Positions 25,849 through 34,483 of a stretch of DNA of 64,000 nucleotides are shown here, piece after piece (position 1 is the stretch's first letter; each line of letters begins with the position of its first letter). The notes beneath the pieces were generated by a model. The model made no database searches. It worked only from the letters and a program-made list of their open reading frames with translations, and was not told the DNA's origin. Location of the stretch: contig OZ241749.1 in assembly GCA_965200945.1 (NCBI GenBank), positions 2,170,001 through 2,234,000 of the forward strand, written 5' to 3'. This DNA comes from JADCRZ01 sp965200945 (GTDB lineage Bacteria > Bacteroidota > Bacteroidia > Chitinophagales > Chitinophagaceae). Made by a program: the position numbers and the translations under genes.

Positions 25849-26142
25849 ATGCTTATCCAACAGAAAGAAATCAACAAACAGGGCATTTTTTACGTGAACA
25901 ACGAAGAAGACAGACCCCTGGCCGAGCTGATGTATACCATGATCTCGCCTTCCCGAATGGTCATCGAACATACGGAAGTCAACAGATCCATCCAGGGGAA
26001 AAGCGTTGGTAGCGACCTGGTGAATGCCGCCGCCGATTGGGCGCGCGACCACCAGATCAAGATCCTGCCCAACTGCCCTTTCGCCAAAGAGTTCTTCCGC
26101 AAGCATCCCGACCTCGACGATGTGCTGGTACACGCATTGTAA
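25849..26142 (+). CDS. Small GNAT-like N-acetyltransferase (YjdJ/Gtn type)
   Basis: 97 aa. The sequence follows the short GNAT-like family (Acetyltransf_CG): KQGIFYVNNEEDRPLAELMY, a strand with VIEHTEVNRSIQGKSVG whose Gly-containing loop matches the acetyl-CoA pyrophosphate site, then a helix LVNAAADWARDH and ILPNCPFAKEFFRKHP, where the Cys is typical. The substrate is unknown. It is divergent from the trp promoter (72 bp apart) and followed by the DUF2891 gene. Confidence 0.8.
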   Translation: MLIQQKEINKQGIFYVNNEEDRPLAELMYTMISPSRMVIEHTEVNRSIQGKSVGSDLVNAAADWARDHQIKILPNCPFAKEFFRKHPDLDDVLVHAL

Positions 26143-26156
26143 GCCCTTTTTCCAAC

Positions 26157-27260
26157 ATGTACAATATGAACCGATACCTGCTGCTACTCTTCATCCTGAT
26201 CCCGTACACCACCATCGCCCAGCAAAAAAGCCCCATGAACGCCCTTTTCACCGAAGAGGTCGCCGGCAAACTGGCTGCCATGCCGCTGCACTGCATCCCG
26301 AGGGAATGGCCCAACAAGACCAACCACACCTCCGACTCCAGCACAGATCATGTGCTGCTGCCCCATGAACTGCACCCCATATTTTTTGGCTGCCTCGACT
26401 GGCACTCGAGCGTACACGGCCACTGGATGCTCGTCAAATTGCTGAAAACCTTTCCGGGCATCGCCGGGCGGCAGGAGATCATTGACGTCCTCAACAACAG
26501 TTTCCAGCCGGAGAAGATAGCCGGTGAAGCCGCCTACTTCAGGAAATACAAGACCAGCAGTTCCTATGAACGCACCTACGGCTGGGCCTGGCTCCTCAAG
26601 CTCGACCAGGAGCTGTATACCTGGAACGATCCGCTCGGCAAAAAATGGTACCAGGCCCTGCAACCGCTCACGGCCGCGATCACGCAACTGTGGACGGAGT
26701 TCCTGCCCAAACAGACCTATCCGAACAGGACCGGCGTTCATCCCAACACCGCTTTCGGGCAGGTGTTCGCGTTAGACTGGGCCCGTACCCTGCACAACAA
26801 GAAATTTGAGGATGAACTGGTACAACGCAGCCGCGATTATTATCTCACAAACAAAAATATTCCCGCGCACCTGGAGCCCGATGGCACCGACTTTCTGTCG
26901 CCCAGTCTCGAAACGGCCGACCTCATGCGCAGGGTACTTCCGCCGGCGGAATTCATCACCTGGTTCAACAGCTACTATACGAAAGAAGGGATCGGCAACC
27001 TCACCAAACCGCCGGTAGTGAGCGACCGCACCGACATGTACATCGTGCACCTGGACGGGCTCAGCCTGAGCCGCGCCTGGTGCATGAAAGGGATCGCATC
27101 TGTGCTTCCTGCCAACCATCCGTACAAGAAGGTGTTTGAGCAGTCGGCGCAAAAATTCCTGCAGGAAACGCTGCCGCATGTTACTTCCGGCAATTACGGC
27201 GGCGACCACTGGCTTGCTTCCTTTGCCGTGTACGCCATCTTCGACGGCAACAACCTATAA
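26157..27260 (+). CDS. DUF2891 family exported protein
   Basis: 367 aa from the ATG at 26157; a second ATG at 26166 (MNRYLLLLFILIPYTTIAQQ) is an equally good start. Both give a signal peptide. The mature protein is the all-helical DUF2891 fold: HPIFFGCLDWHSSVHGHWML, FQPEKIAGEAAYF, YGWAWLLKLDQEL, HPNTAFGQVFALDWA, LEPDGTDFLSPSLETADLM, NYGGDHWLASFA. The conserved His, Glu and Trp residues suggest an (alpha/alpha)6-like enzyme, but no reaction is assigned. Its 3' end overlaps the convergent hisB by 6 bp. Confidence 0.8.
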   Translation: MYNMNRYLLLLFILIPYTTIAQQKSPMNALFTEEVAGKLAAMPLHCIPREWPNKTNHTSDSSTDHVLLPHELHPIFFGCLDWHSSVHGHWMLVKLLKTFPGIAGRQEIIDVLNNSFQPEKIAGEAAYFRKYKTSSSYERTYGWAWLLKLDQELYTWNDPLGKKWYQALQPLTAAITQLWTEFLPKQTYPNRTGVHPNTAFGQVFALDWARTLHNKKFEDELVQRSRDYYLTNKNIPAHLEPDGTDFLSPSLETADLMRRVLPPAEFITWFNSYYTKEGIGNLTKPPVVSDRTDMYIVHLDGLSLSRAWCMKGIASVLPANHPYKKVFEQSAQKFLQETLPHVTSGNYGGDHWLASFAVYAIFDGNNL

Positions 27261-28400
27261 CACTCCTTTGGTGGAGGGCAGGTAATTGGACAGCGGATCT
27301 TTTTTCACCGCCATGCGGATGGCCTTCGCAAAGGCCTTGAAGATAGATTCTATTTTATGGTGCTCGTTTTCACCTTTGCATTCGACGTTGAGATTGCACC
27401 TGGCCGCATCGGAAAATGATTTGAAAAAATGGAAGAACATCTCGGTGGGCATCTCTCCTATTTTCTCCCGGCTGAAGGTCGCATTCCATACGATCCAGTT
27501 GCGCCCTCCGAAATCGATCAGCACCTTGGCTTCGGCTTCATCCATCGGCAAAGCAAAACCATAGCGTTCCATGCCCCGCTTGTCTGACAGCGCCAGCGCA
27601 AACGCCTCTCCCAGCGCGATGCCGGTGTCTTCGATGGTATGATGTTCGTCGATGTGCAGGTCGCCCTCCGTATGTATGGCGAGATCCATCTTCCCATGCC
27701 GCGCGATCTGCTCCAGCATGTGATCGAAAAAGCCCAGACCGGTTTTGATATGCGCCCTTCCCTGCCCGTCGACGTTGAGCTCGATCTTTATCCTGGTCTC
27801 ATTGGTGTTGCGCTCATGCACAACGGTGCGCTTGGCAGGAAGAAGAAATTCGTAGATCTCCTGCCAGTGCTGCGTTTCCAGCGCAATGGTGCCGGCTTCA
27901 TCTAGAACGGCCGTCGCCTCCGTTTTTTCGCCGGCGCCGAGCGAAGGATCGTTCTTGAGCCAGATGCCTTTGCAGCCCAGGTTCCTGGCGAGCTGCATAT
28001 CGGTGATGCGGTCGCCGATCACAAATGAATTGGGGATATCGTATTCCGGGTTGTTGAGGTAGTTCGTGAACATGCCGATACCCGGCTTGCGGGTGGGTGC
28101 ATTGTCTTTCAGAAAAGTTTTATCGATCAGCACATCGCTGAAACGGATCCCTTCCCCTTCCAGGCTTTTCATCACCAGTTCCTGCACCGGCCAGAAAGTC
28201 TCCTCCGGATAGGAAGCCGTTCCCAGCCCGTCCTGGTTGGTAGCCATCACCAGTTCATATTCAAATTCACGGGCTATCTTTCCCATGTACTGAAACATAT
28301 GCGGATAGAAGGTCAGCTTCAGGAAAGAATCGATCTGGTAGGTAGGCGGGGCCTCGTTGATGAGGGTTCCGTCGCGGTCGATGATGAGCAGTCTTTTCAT
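27255..28400 (-). CDS. hisB: Bifunctional histidinol-phosphatase / imidazoleglycerol-phosphate dehydratase
   Basis: 381 aa. Start at MKRLLIIDRDGTLI. The N-terminal HAD phosphatase has Asp8 and Asp10 in DRDGT and a zinc-loop-like region; the C-terminal IGPD domain (about 190-381) has GLGFFDHMLEQIARH, DEHHTIEDTGIALG and GENEHHKIES with the manganese-binding His/Glu clusters. The fusion provides two late steps of histidine synthesis and is the last gene of the upstream hisGDCB block. In many Bacteroidota hisH follows directly; here hisH is 8.6 kb away behind the trp genes. Confidence 0.96.
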   Translation of the reverse strand: MKRLLIIDRDGTLINEAPPTYQIDSFLKLTFYPHMFQYMGKIAREFEYELVMATNQDGLGTASYPEETFWPVQELVMKSLEGEGIRFSDVLIDKTFLKDNAPTRKPGIGMFTNYLNNPEYDIPNSFVIGDRITDMQLARNLGCKGIWLKNDPSLGAGEKTEATAVLDEAGTIALETQHWQEIYEFLLPAKRTVVHERNTNETRIKIELNVDGQGRAHIKTGLGFFDHMLEQIARHGKMDLAIHTEGDLHIDEHHTIEDTGIALGEAFALALSDKRGMERYGFALPMDEAEAKVLIDFGGRNWIVWNATFSREKIGEMPTEMFFHFFKSFSDAARCNLNVECKGENEHHKIESIFKAFAKAIRMAVKKDPLSNYLPSTKGVL

Positions 28401-28429
28401 GAAATGCGGTGATAAGGATTGAACTAGTT

Positions 28430-29476
28430 TTACAGTATTTCCTGCAGCCGGTTGATCAGCTCCACGTTTTCTGTCTGGGTGCCGACGGTGATGCGCAGGC
28501 AGCCTTCGCAAAGCAGTACCTTGCTCCTGTCGCGAACTACGATGCCACTTTCAAGCAGGGCATCATAAACGCTTTTTGCATCTTTCACTTTTACCAGCAG
28601 AAAATTAGCATCGCTCGGATAAACTTCCTCCACCACCGGCAGCGCCTGCAAATGAAGGCTCAGCGATTCCCTTTCCTGCACGATCTCCTTGATCATGGTG
28701 TTCACCAGCTCCACTTCATCGAGCGCCCTGAGCACCAGCTCCTGCGAAGGCTGGTTGATGTTGTAAGGCGGCTTCACCTTGTTCATCACTTCGATGATCT
28801 GCTGCGAAGCGAACGCCATGCCTACGCGCAGGGCAGCCAGTCCCCAGGCCTTTGAAAGCGTTTGCAGCACCACCAGGTTAGGGTATTCAGCCAGCTCCTG
28901 TATAAAGGAACGGTGGCGCGAGAAATTGATATAGGCTTCGTCGATGACGACCAGTCCGTAGTAATTGTTGAGGATGACCTCGATGTCTTCCCGCTGCAGC
29001 GAGTTGCCCGTCGGATTGTTGGGCGAGCAGAGAAAGATCATTTTGGTCTGGTCATCGATCGCATCTTCGATGGCAGGCACGTTCAACTGGTAATTTGCAA
29101 GCAGCGGCACGTTCTTTATCGCCACGTCGTTGATATGGGCGCTTACCTCATACATGCCGTAGGTGGGCGGTGTGGTGATCACGTTGTCTTTTCCCGGCTC
29201 GCAGAAAGAACGGTACAGCACATCGATGCATTCATCGCTTCCGTTGCCCAGGAAGATGTTGGGAACTGGCACATGCTTGATGGTGCTCAGCTTCTCTTTC
29301 ACTTCCAGCTGTAGCGGATCGGGATAGCGGTTGTACCATTTGGATAACGGTGACCCGTAACTGTTTTCATTGGCATCGAGGAAGATGCTGGCCTGTCCGG
29401 AGAACTCGCTGCGTGCCGAAGAATAAGGCACCAGCTTTTTGATATTCTCCCGCAGGAGATTATTAAGGTCAAACAT
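28430..29476 (-). CDS. hisC: Histidinol-phosphate aminotransferase
   Basis: 348 aa, PLP fold type I aminotransferase. FLDANENSYGSP near the N-terminus and the PLP lysine in LQTLSKAWGLAALRVG are the family marks; DEAYINFS carries the Asp that pairs with the PLP ring. It converts imidazole acetol phosphate to histidinol phosphate with glutamate. It starts 6 bp after hisD and lies 29 bp before hisB. Confidence 0.96.
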   Translation of the reverse strand: MFDLNNLLRENIKKLVPYSSARSEFSGQASIFLDANENSYGSPLSKWYNRYPDPLQLEVKEKLSTIKHVPVPNIFLGNGSDECIDVLYRSFCEPGKDNVITTPPTYGMYEVSAHINDVAIKNVPLLANYQLNVPAIEDAIDDQTKMIFLCSPNNPTGNSLQREDIEVILNNYYGLVVIDEAYINFSRHRSFIQELAEYPNLVVLQTLSKAWGLAALRVGMAFASQQIIEVMNKVKPPYNINQPSQELVLRALDEVELVNTMIKEIVQERESLSLHLQALPVVEEVYPSDANFLLVKVKDAKSVYDALLESGIVVRDRSKVLLCEGCLRITVGTQTENVELINRLQEIL

Positions 29477-29482
29477 AATACT

Positions 29483-30781
29483 TTAGTTGTTTGGTTCATT
29501 GTCCAGCTCCTGCAGGCGAACGGCTACCGCCAGCTTGTGGGCGATGAGTCCTTCTGCTTCCGCCATCAGCTCCACGGCCGGTCCGATGTTCCTGATCCCT
29601 TCTTTACTCAACTGCTGGAATGTGATCTTTTTGAAGAAACTGTCTACGCTCACGCCGCTGTACGCGCGGGCATACCCGTTGGTAGGCAGCGTATGGTTGG
29701 TGCCGCTGGCATAGTCGCCCACGCTTTCTGGCGAGTAATGCCCGAGAAAAACGGAACCGGCATTGACCACTTTTTCTGCCATCACTTCCTGGTTGCGGCA
29801 TGAAAGAATCAGGTGCTCGGCTGCGTATTCATTGAGCAGGTCAAGCGCTTCCTTTTCATCTTTCACAATGATGGCATGGCTGTTCTCCAGGGCTTTCTCC
29901 GCAAACTGTTTACGCGGCAAGGTCGACAGTTGTTTGTCGAGCTGCACCAGTATCGCGTCTACCGTCTCCTGCTTGTCAGCTACCAGCATCACCTGGCTGT
30001 CGGCGCCGTGTTCGGCCTGGCTCAGCAGGTCGGCGGCCACAAAAGAAGGGTGCGCGGAATCATCCGCATAGATCGCCACCTCGCTGGGGCCTGCAGGCAT
30101 GTCGATGGGCACGCCGTCTTTCTGGATCAGCAGCTTGGCACTGGTAACGTACTGGTTGCCCGGGCCGAATATCTTGTATACCTGCGGGATGGTTTCGGTG
30201 CCGTAGGCCATGGCGCCGATGGCCTGTACGCCCCCGATCTTGTAGATGCTGGTAACACCCGTCAGGTGTGCAGCGTAGAGGATGGCCGGATGGATCTTTT
30301 TATCCTTATTCACGGGAGAGCAAAGTACGATCTCCTTGCATCCGGCGATGTTGGCCGGAATGGCCAGCATCAGCAGGGTCGAGAACAGGGGGGCCGTGCC
30401 GCCGGGGATGTAGAGCCCTACTTTTTCGATGGCCACCGATTTGCGCCAGCAGCGGACGCCGGGCATGGTCTCCACCACTTCCACCGGGTGCACCTGCAGG
30501 GCATGAAACTTTTCGATGTTGGCTCTGGCCTGCTCGATGGCCTTCTTCAGATCGTCTGACAGCATATTAACTGCCTCCAGCATCTCGTGTTCAGGCACCT
30601 GCATGTCGGTCAGCGATACTTTGTCGAACATGAGGCTGAACCGCCGCACGGCTTCATCGCCGTTTTGTTTTACTTCCTTGAGGATGTTCGTAACCGTGGC
30701 CTCCAGCGAAGATGTGTCGATGGCCGGTCTCCTGCATATTTTTTTCCATTCCCTTTTCGCGGGATATTTGATCACTTGCAT
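29483..30781 (-). CDS. hisD: Histidinol dehydrogenase
   Basis: 432 aa zinc enzyme that oxidises L-histidinol to histidine in two NAD-dependent steps. Clear motifs: IEKVGLYIPGGTAPLFSTLLM, IFGPGNQYVTSAKLLIQ, DMPAGPSEVAIYAD, SQAEHGADSQ with a zinc-binding His, and the C-terminal YASGTNHTLPTNGYAR with the catalytic His region. It lies 69 bp downstream of hisG. Confidence 0.97.
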   Translation of the reverse strand: MQVIKYPAKREWKKICRRPAIDTSSLEATVTNILKEVKQNGDEAVRRFSLMFDKVSLTDMQVPEHEMLEAVNMLSDDLKKAIEQARANIEKFHALQVHPVEVVETMPGVRCWRKSVAIEKVGLYIPGGTAPLFSTLLMLAIPANIAGCKEIVLCSPVNKDKKIHPAILYAAHLTGVTSIYKIGGVQAIGAMAYGTETIPQVYKIFGPGNQYVTSAKLLIQKDGVPIDMPAGPSEVAIYADDSAHPSFVAADLLSQAEHGADSQVMLVADKQETVDAILVQLDKQLSTLPRKQFAEKALENSHAIIVKDEKEALDLLNEYAAEHLILSCRNQEVMAEKVVNAGSVFLGHYSPESVGDYASGTNHTLPTNGYARAYSGVSVDSFFKKITFQQLSKEGIRNIGPAVELMAEAEGLIAHKLAVAVRLQELDNEPNN

Positions 30782-30850
30782 ACTGCTTCACTTGTGGGTA
30801 AATGCGGATCAGTGCAAACGCCAAGCGCTGCTGATATTCCGTATCCCGTT

Positions 30851-31705
30851 TTAAAGAACCATTTTTTCGATCGGCACTACCAGGATGCCCTGTGCGCCTG
30901 CCTCTTTGAGCTTTTCGATGATGTCCCAGAATTCATTTTCGTTGAGCACGCTGTGCACGCTGCTCCAGCCTTCTTCTGCCAGCGGCACGATGGTAGGGCT
31001 CTTCATGCCGGGCAGCAGTCTCACTACTTCCTCGATCTTGTCGTTGGGAGCATTGAGCAGGATGTATTTGTTGTTGCGGGCTTTTTTGACCGACTTGATG
31101 CGGAAAAGAAGTTTCTCCAGCAGCTGCATCTTGGGTTCACTGAGGTGCTGGTCGCGGATGAGCACGGCCTCGGAATATAGGATGGTCTCTACTTCCTTGA
31201 GGCCGTTCGTGAGAAGGGTGGAGCCGCTGCTCACCAGGTCGCAGATGGCGTCGGCAAGCCCGATGCTGGGAGCGATCTCTACGGAGCCGCTGATCTCGTG
31301 GATCTCGGCCTGAATGTGGCGCTCATCGAGGAACTTTTTGACGAGCGTGGGATAGCTGGTGGCAATGCGTTTGCCGTGGATATACTGGATGCTGTCGTAG
31401 TGCTCGTTGCGGCTCACTGCTATGGAAAGCCGGCATTTGCCGAAACCGAGTTTTTCCACCACATCCACTTTCCGGTTTGTTTCATACACCACGTTCTCTC
31501 CCACCAGTCCGATGTCGGCGACGGCATCTTCCACGTATTGCGGGATATCGTCATCGCGCAGGAAGAATATTTCCATCGGGAAATTGGTGGCTTCGGTTTT
31601 CAGCTGGTTGGTGCGGTGAGAAAGGCCGATGCCGCATTCTTTCAGCAGGCTGATGGAATCTTCATGGAGGCGGCCGGATTTCTGGATCGCAATTTTGAGT
31701 TTCAT
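30851..31705 (-). CDS. hisG: ATP phosphoribosyltransferase (long form)
   Basis: 284 aa, the long homohexameric HisG type with a C-terminal regulatory ACT-like domain (about 205-284) that normally binds histidine for feedback inhibition, so no separate HisZ is expected. The start MKLKIAIQKSGRLHEDS is typical; DAICDLVSSGSTLLTNGLKEVE is the PRPP-binding loop. It makes the first committed step from ATP and PRPP. It is preceded by the hisL leader and terminator, 18 bp from the latter. Confidence 0.97.
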   Translation of the reverse strand: MKLKIAIQKSGRLHEDSISLLKECGIGLSHRTNQLKTEATNFPMEIFFLRDDDIPQYVEDAVADIGLVGENVVYETNRKVDVVEKLGFGKCRLSIAVSRNEHYDSIQYIHGKRIATSYPTLVKKFLDERHIQAEIHEISGSVEIAPSIGLADAICDLVSSGSTLLTNGLKEVETILYSEAVLIRDQHLSEPKMQLLEKLLFRIKSVKKARNNKYILLNAPNDKIEEVVRLLPGMKSPTIVPLAEEGWSSVHSVLNENEFWDIIEKLKEAGAQGILVVPIEKMVL

Positions 31706-31723
31706 ATTACTGGTAACTTCCGT

Positions 31724-31757
31724 AAAAAAAGAAAGGGCTCCGTGTGGTCAGCCCTTT
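31724..31757 (-). terminator. his operon attenuator (intrinsic terminator)
   Basis: Minus-strand stem AAAGGGCT / AGCCCTTT with a 10-nt loop, then CTTTTTTT, between hisL and hisG. An alternative pairing, TTGTATAT (31774-31781) with ATATATAA (31756-31763), would overlap the first bases of the terminator stem, but it is weaker than the trp counterpart. Confidence 0.85.
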
Positions 31758-31785
31758 ATATATTCAATCGATCATATACAACTGC

Positions 31786-31830
31786 TTACCCTCTGGGTCC
31801 TCTGCGATGGATATGATGATGCATTTTCAT
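31786..31830 (-). CDS. hisL: his operon leader peptide
   Basis: 14 codons encoding MKMHHHIHRRGPRG, with four His codons among five consecutive positions. It lies between a perfect promoter and the his terminator, 80 bp before hisG. The layout is that of ribosome-mediated attenuation by charged tRNA-His, as known for enterobacterial hisL, although the peptide is shorter with fewer His residues. Confidence 0.85.
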   Translation of the reverse strand: MKMHHHIHRRGPRG

Positions 31831-31839
31831 TTGATGCGG

Positions 31840-31871
31840 CAAAAATAAGCTCCCGCTCGCATTCCGGCAAA
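31840..31871 (-). promoter_or_regulatory. his operon promoter
   Basis: Minus strand TTTG (31868-31871), 20-bp spacer, TATTTTTG (31840-31847): a full match to the Bacteroidota TTTG-N19/21-TAnnTTTG promoter. The hisL ATG begins 9 nt after the box, so the 5' leader must be only a few bases or absent. Confidence 0.75.
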
Positions 31872-31937
31872 AATTATCCGGATGGCGCATCACCGCATAT
31901 GGACCAATTGAAATAATTTTAAAGTAAATATGTATAT

Positions 31938-34412
31938 ATGAAAAACTGCTTACATGTATTTTTATTTTTCTCATCTTCCCTGCTGGCAGGAAGCGGCCTG
32001 CGGGCGCAGGACGACAACTCTTACAAAACCCCTCCCAAGGAGATCGAAGAACTGGTGCTCGCCAAACCGACGCCCACCGTAGACATCGATCACAAGGCCA
32101 CCTGGATGGTCCAGATGGACAGGTCCAGCTTTCCGAGCGTTGCCGAACTGGCCGAACCGGAACTGAGGATCGCCGGCCTGCGTATAGATCCCAATAATTT
32201 CGGTCCGAGCCGCGGCGTACATTTCACCAGCATACAGCTGAAAAATATCAGGACAAATCAGATGGTGGAAATTTCCGGACTGCCCAAAGACATGCAGGCG
32301 GCCGGCATCCAGTGGAGCCCCGACGAATCGCAGTTCGCTTTTACAAATACCAGCGGCGGCAGCATCGACCTGTACCGTGTGAGCCTGGCCGACAAAAAAG
32401 CTTACAAAGTTAACAAGACGCCGCTGAATGCGGTGCTGGCCGGCATGGGCGGCCTCTTTGCCTGGCAAGGTAACAACACCCTCCTCTACCGGGCGGTGGT
32501 CAATGACCTGAAAAAGCTGCCACCCCAGCCGCTGGCGCCGAAAGGCCCGAACATCCAGGAATCGCTGGGCAAGAAAGGCGCTTCCCGCACCTATGAAGAC
32601 CTGATCAGGACACCGTACGACGAGATGCTGTTTGAATTTTATGGTATGTCGCAGATCATGAAAAACGATTTCACCAATGAGGTCAAAGTGGGCGAACCGG
32701 CCATCTATAGCCGGGTCACCGCGTCGCCCGATGGCAACTACCTGCTGGTGAGCAAACTAACCAAACCGTTTTCTTACCTGGTGCCCGCCAACGGCTTTCC
32801 CACCGAGATCGATGTGCTTACCATCAACGGCGACATGAAAAGGATGCTGGCAAAAAACCCTTCCAGCGAAAGCAACCCGATCGGCCTCGACAATGTGCCC
32901 ACCTATGCCCGCAATTACTCGTGGCGGGAAGACCAGCCGGCCAGCATTTACTACGTGCAGGCGCTCGACAAAGGCGTGGGCCGGTCGAAAGCCGAATACC
33001 GCGATGCGGTGTTTACCACAACACCCGAAGGCAACGACACACCAAAAGAACTTTTTAAAACAAAGATGCGTTTCCGCAGCGTCGACTGGGGCAACGATCA
33101 GCTGGCCCTGGTGTACGAGAACTCGGGCGTGCTGCGCCGCACACGCATGGATACCTACAACCCCGCTACCGGTACGATCGACTCGCTTTTTGAAAGAAGC
33201 ATCAACGATGAATACAGCAATATAGGCAGACCGGTTACGGTCCGCAATAAGTTCGGGAAAGACGTGCTGTACACGTCGGCAGATCATACCCAGATCCTGC
33301 TTACCTCCACCGGCGAATCACCCGAAGGCTCCATGCCTTTTATCCAGTCGTACAATGTAAAAGAAAGAAAAGGGAAAATCCTCTGGAGATGCCAGGCCCC
33401 TTACTATGAAACGGTGCAGGATGTGATCGATCCTGACAAGATCATTTTTATCACCAACCGGCAAAGCCAGACAGAAGTGCCCAATTATTACATCCGCGAC
33501 CTGCGCAAAAGGTCATTGACGGGAACGCCGATCACTGATTTCAAAAATCCGTATCCGCAGCTGGAAGGCATGAAAAAGCAAAAGATCTTTTACAAACGGG
33601 AAGACGGCATCGGCCTCACCGCAGACCTGTACCTGCCTCTGCACTACGACAAACAGAAAGACGGTCAGTTGCCGGTGCTGATCTGGGCTTACCCGAGGGA
33701 GTATGAAAACGCGTCGGACGCAGCACAGGTGCGGGGTTCCAAGTACACGTTCACCCGGCTGGGCTACAGTTCCCCTATCTTCTGGGTAACGCAGGGTTAT
33801 GCGGTGCTCGACAATGCGGAGATGCCGATCGTGGGCATGAACGGAGAGAAGCCGAACGACAATTTCGTACCCCAGCTTTATCTGAATGCGCACGCGGCGA
33901 TACAGGCCGTGGCGCAGATGGGCGTGGGCGACAGCAACCGCGTGGCCGTGGGCGGACATTCTTACGGTGCCTTCATGACCGCCAACCTGCTGGCGCATAC
34001 CAGGCTGTTCAAAGCCGGACTCGCCCAGAGCGGTGCGTACAACCGCACCCTCACGCCGTTCGGTTTTCAGAATGAAGAACGGACCTACTGGCAGGACCCG
34101 GACCTCTACTACAAGATGAGCCCGTTCAGCTATGCCGACAGCATCAAAACGCCGTTGCTGCTGATCCATGGCGAAGCCGACGACAATCCGGGCACCTTTC
34201 CCATCCAGAGCGAGCGCCTCTTCAATGCCGTGAAAGGGCATGGCGGCACAGTCAGGCTCGTATATCTTCCGTTTGAAGCACATGGTTACGCAGGCAAGGA
34301 AAACATCCTGCACATGATCTGGGAGCAGAACACCTGGCTGGAGAAGTATGTAAAAAATGCAAAGACCAACACACCGGGTGAAACAAATGATAAAAAAGCG
34401 TTCGAGGAATAG
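31938..34412 (+). CDS. S9 family serine peptidase (prolyl oligopeptidase superfamily, glutamyl endopeptidase-like)
   Basis: 824 aa with a signal peptide (MKNCLHVFLFFSSSLLAGSGLRAQ). About 40-540 is a WD/beta-propeller-like region (QWSPDESQFAFTNTSGG, ASPDGNYLLVSKL). The C-terminal alpha/beta hydrolase domain has nucleophile Ser675 in GGHSYGAF, the acid Asp at 748/749 in GEADDNPGTFP, and His782 in FEAHGY. The DNxGTFP form of the Asp loop is typical of the glutamyl endopeptidase subgroup. It should cleave oligopeptides in the periplasm. It is transcribed divergently from the his operon. Confidence 0.88.
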   Translation: MKNCLHVFLFFSSSLLAGSGLRAQDDNSYKTPPKEIEELVLAKPTPTVDIDHKATWMVQMDRSSFPSVAELAEPELRIAGLRIDPNNFGPSRGVHFTSIQLKNIRTNQMVEISGLPKDMQAAGIQWSPDESQFAFTNTSGGSIDLYRVSLADKKAYKVNKTPLNAVLAGMGGLFAWQGNNTLLYRAVVNDLKKLPPQPLAPKGPNIQESLGKKGASRTYEDLIRTPYDEMLFEFYGMSQIMKNDFTNEVKVGEPAIYSRVTASPDGNYLLVSKLTKPFSYLVPANGFPTEIDVLTINGDMKRMLAKNPSSESNPIGLDNVPTYARNYSWREDQPASIYYVQALDKGVGRSKAEYRDAVFTTTPEGNDTPKELFKTKMRFRSVDWGNDQLALVYENSGVLRRTRMDTYNPATGTIDSLFERSINDEYSNIGRPVTVRNKFGKDVLYTSADHTQILLTSTGESPEGSMPFIQSYNVKERKGKILWRCQAPYYETVQDVIDPDKIIFITNRQSQTEVPNYYIRDLRKRSLTGTPITDFKNPYPQLEGMKKQKIFYKREDGIGLTADLYLPLHYDKQKDGQLPVLIWAYPREYENASDAAQVRGSKYTFTRLGYSSPIFWVTQGYAVLDNAEMPIVGMNGEKPNDNFVPQLYLNAHAAIQAVAQMGVGDSNRVAVGGHSYGAFMTANLLAHTRLFKAGLAQSGAYNRTLTPFGFQNEERTYWQDPDLYYKMSPFSYADSIKTPLLLIHGEADDNPGTFPIQSERLFNAVKGHGGTVRLVYLPFEAHGYAGKENILHMIWEQNTWLEKYVKNAKTNTPGETNDKKAFEE

Positions 34413-34483
34413 AATGGAACAGGAATTGAACTACTGCATGTAAACACTCCAAGCTGAAATACCTGAATCTTTATGTCCTGGTA

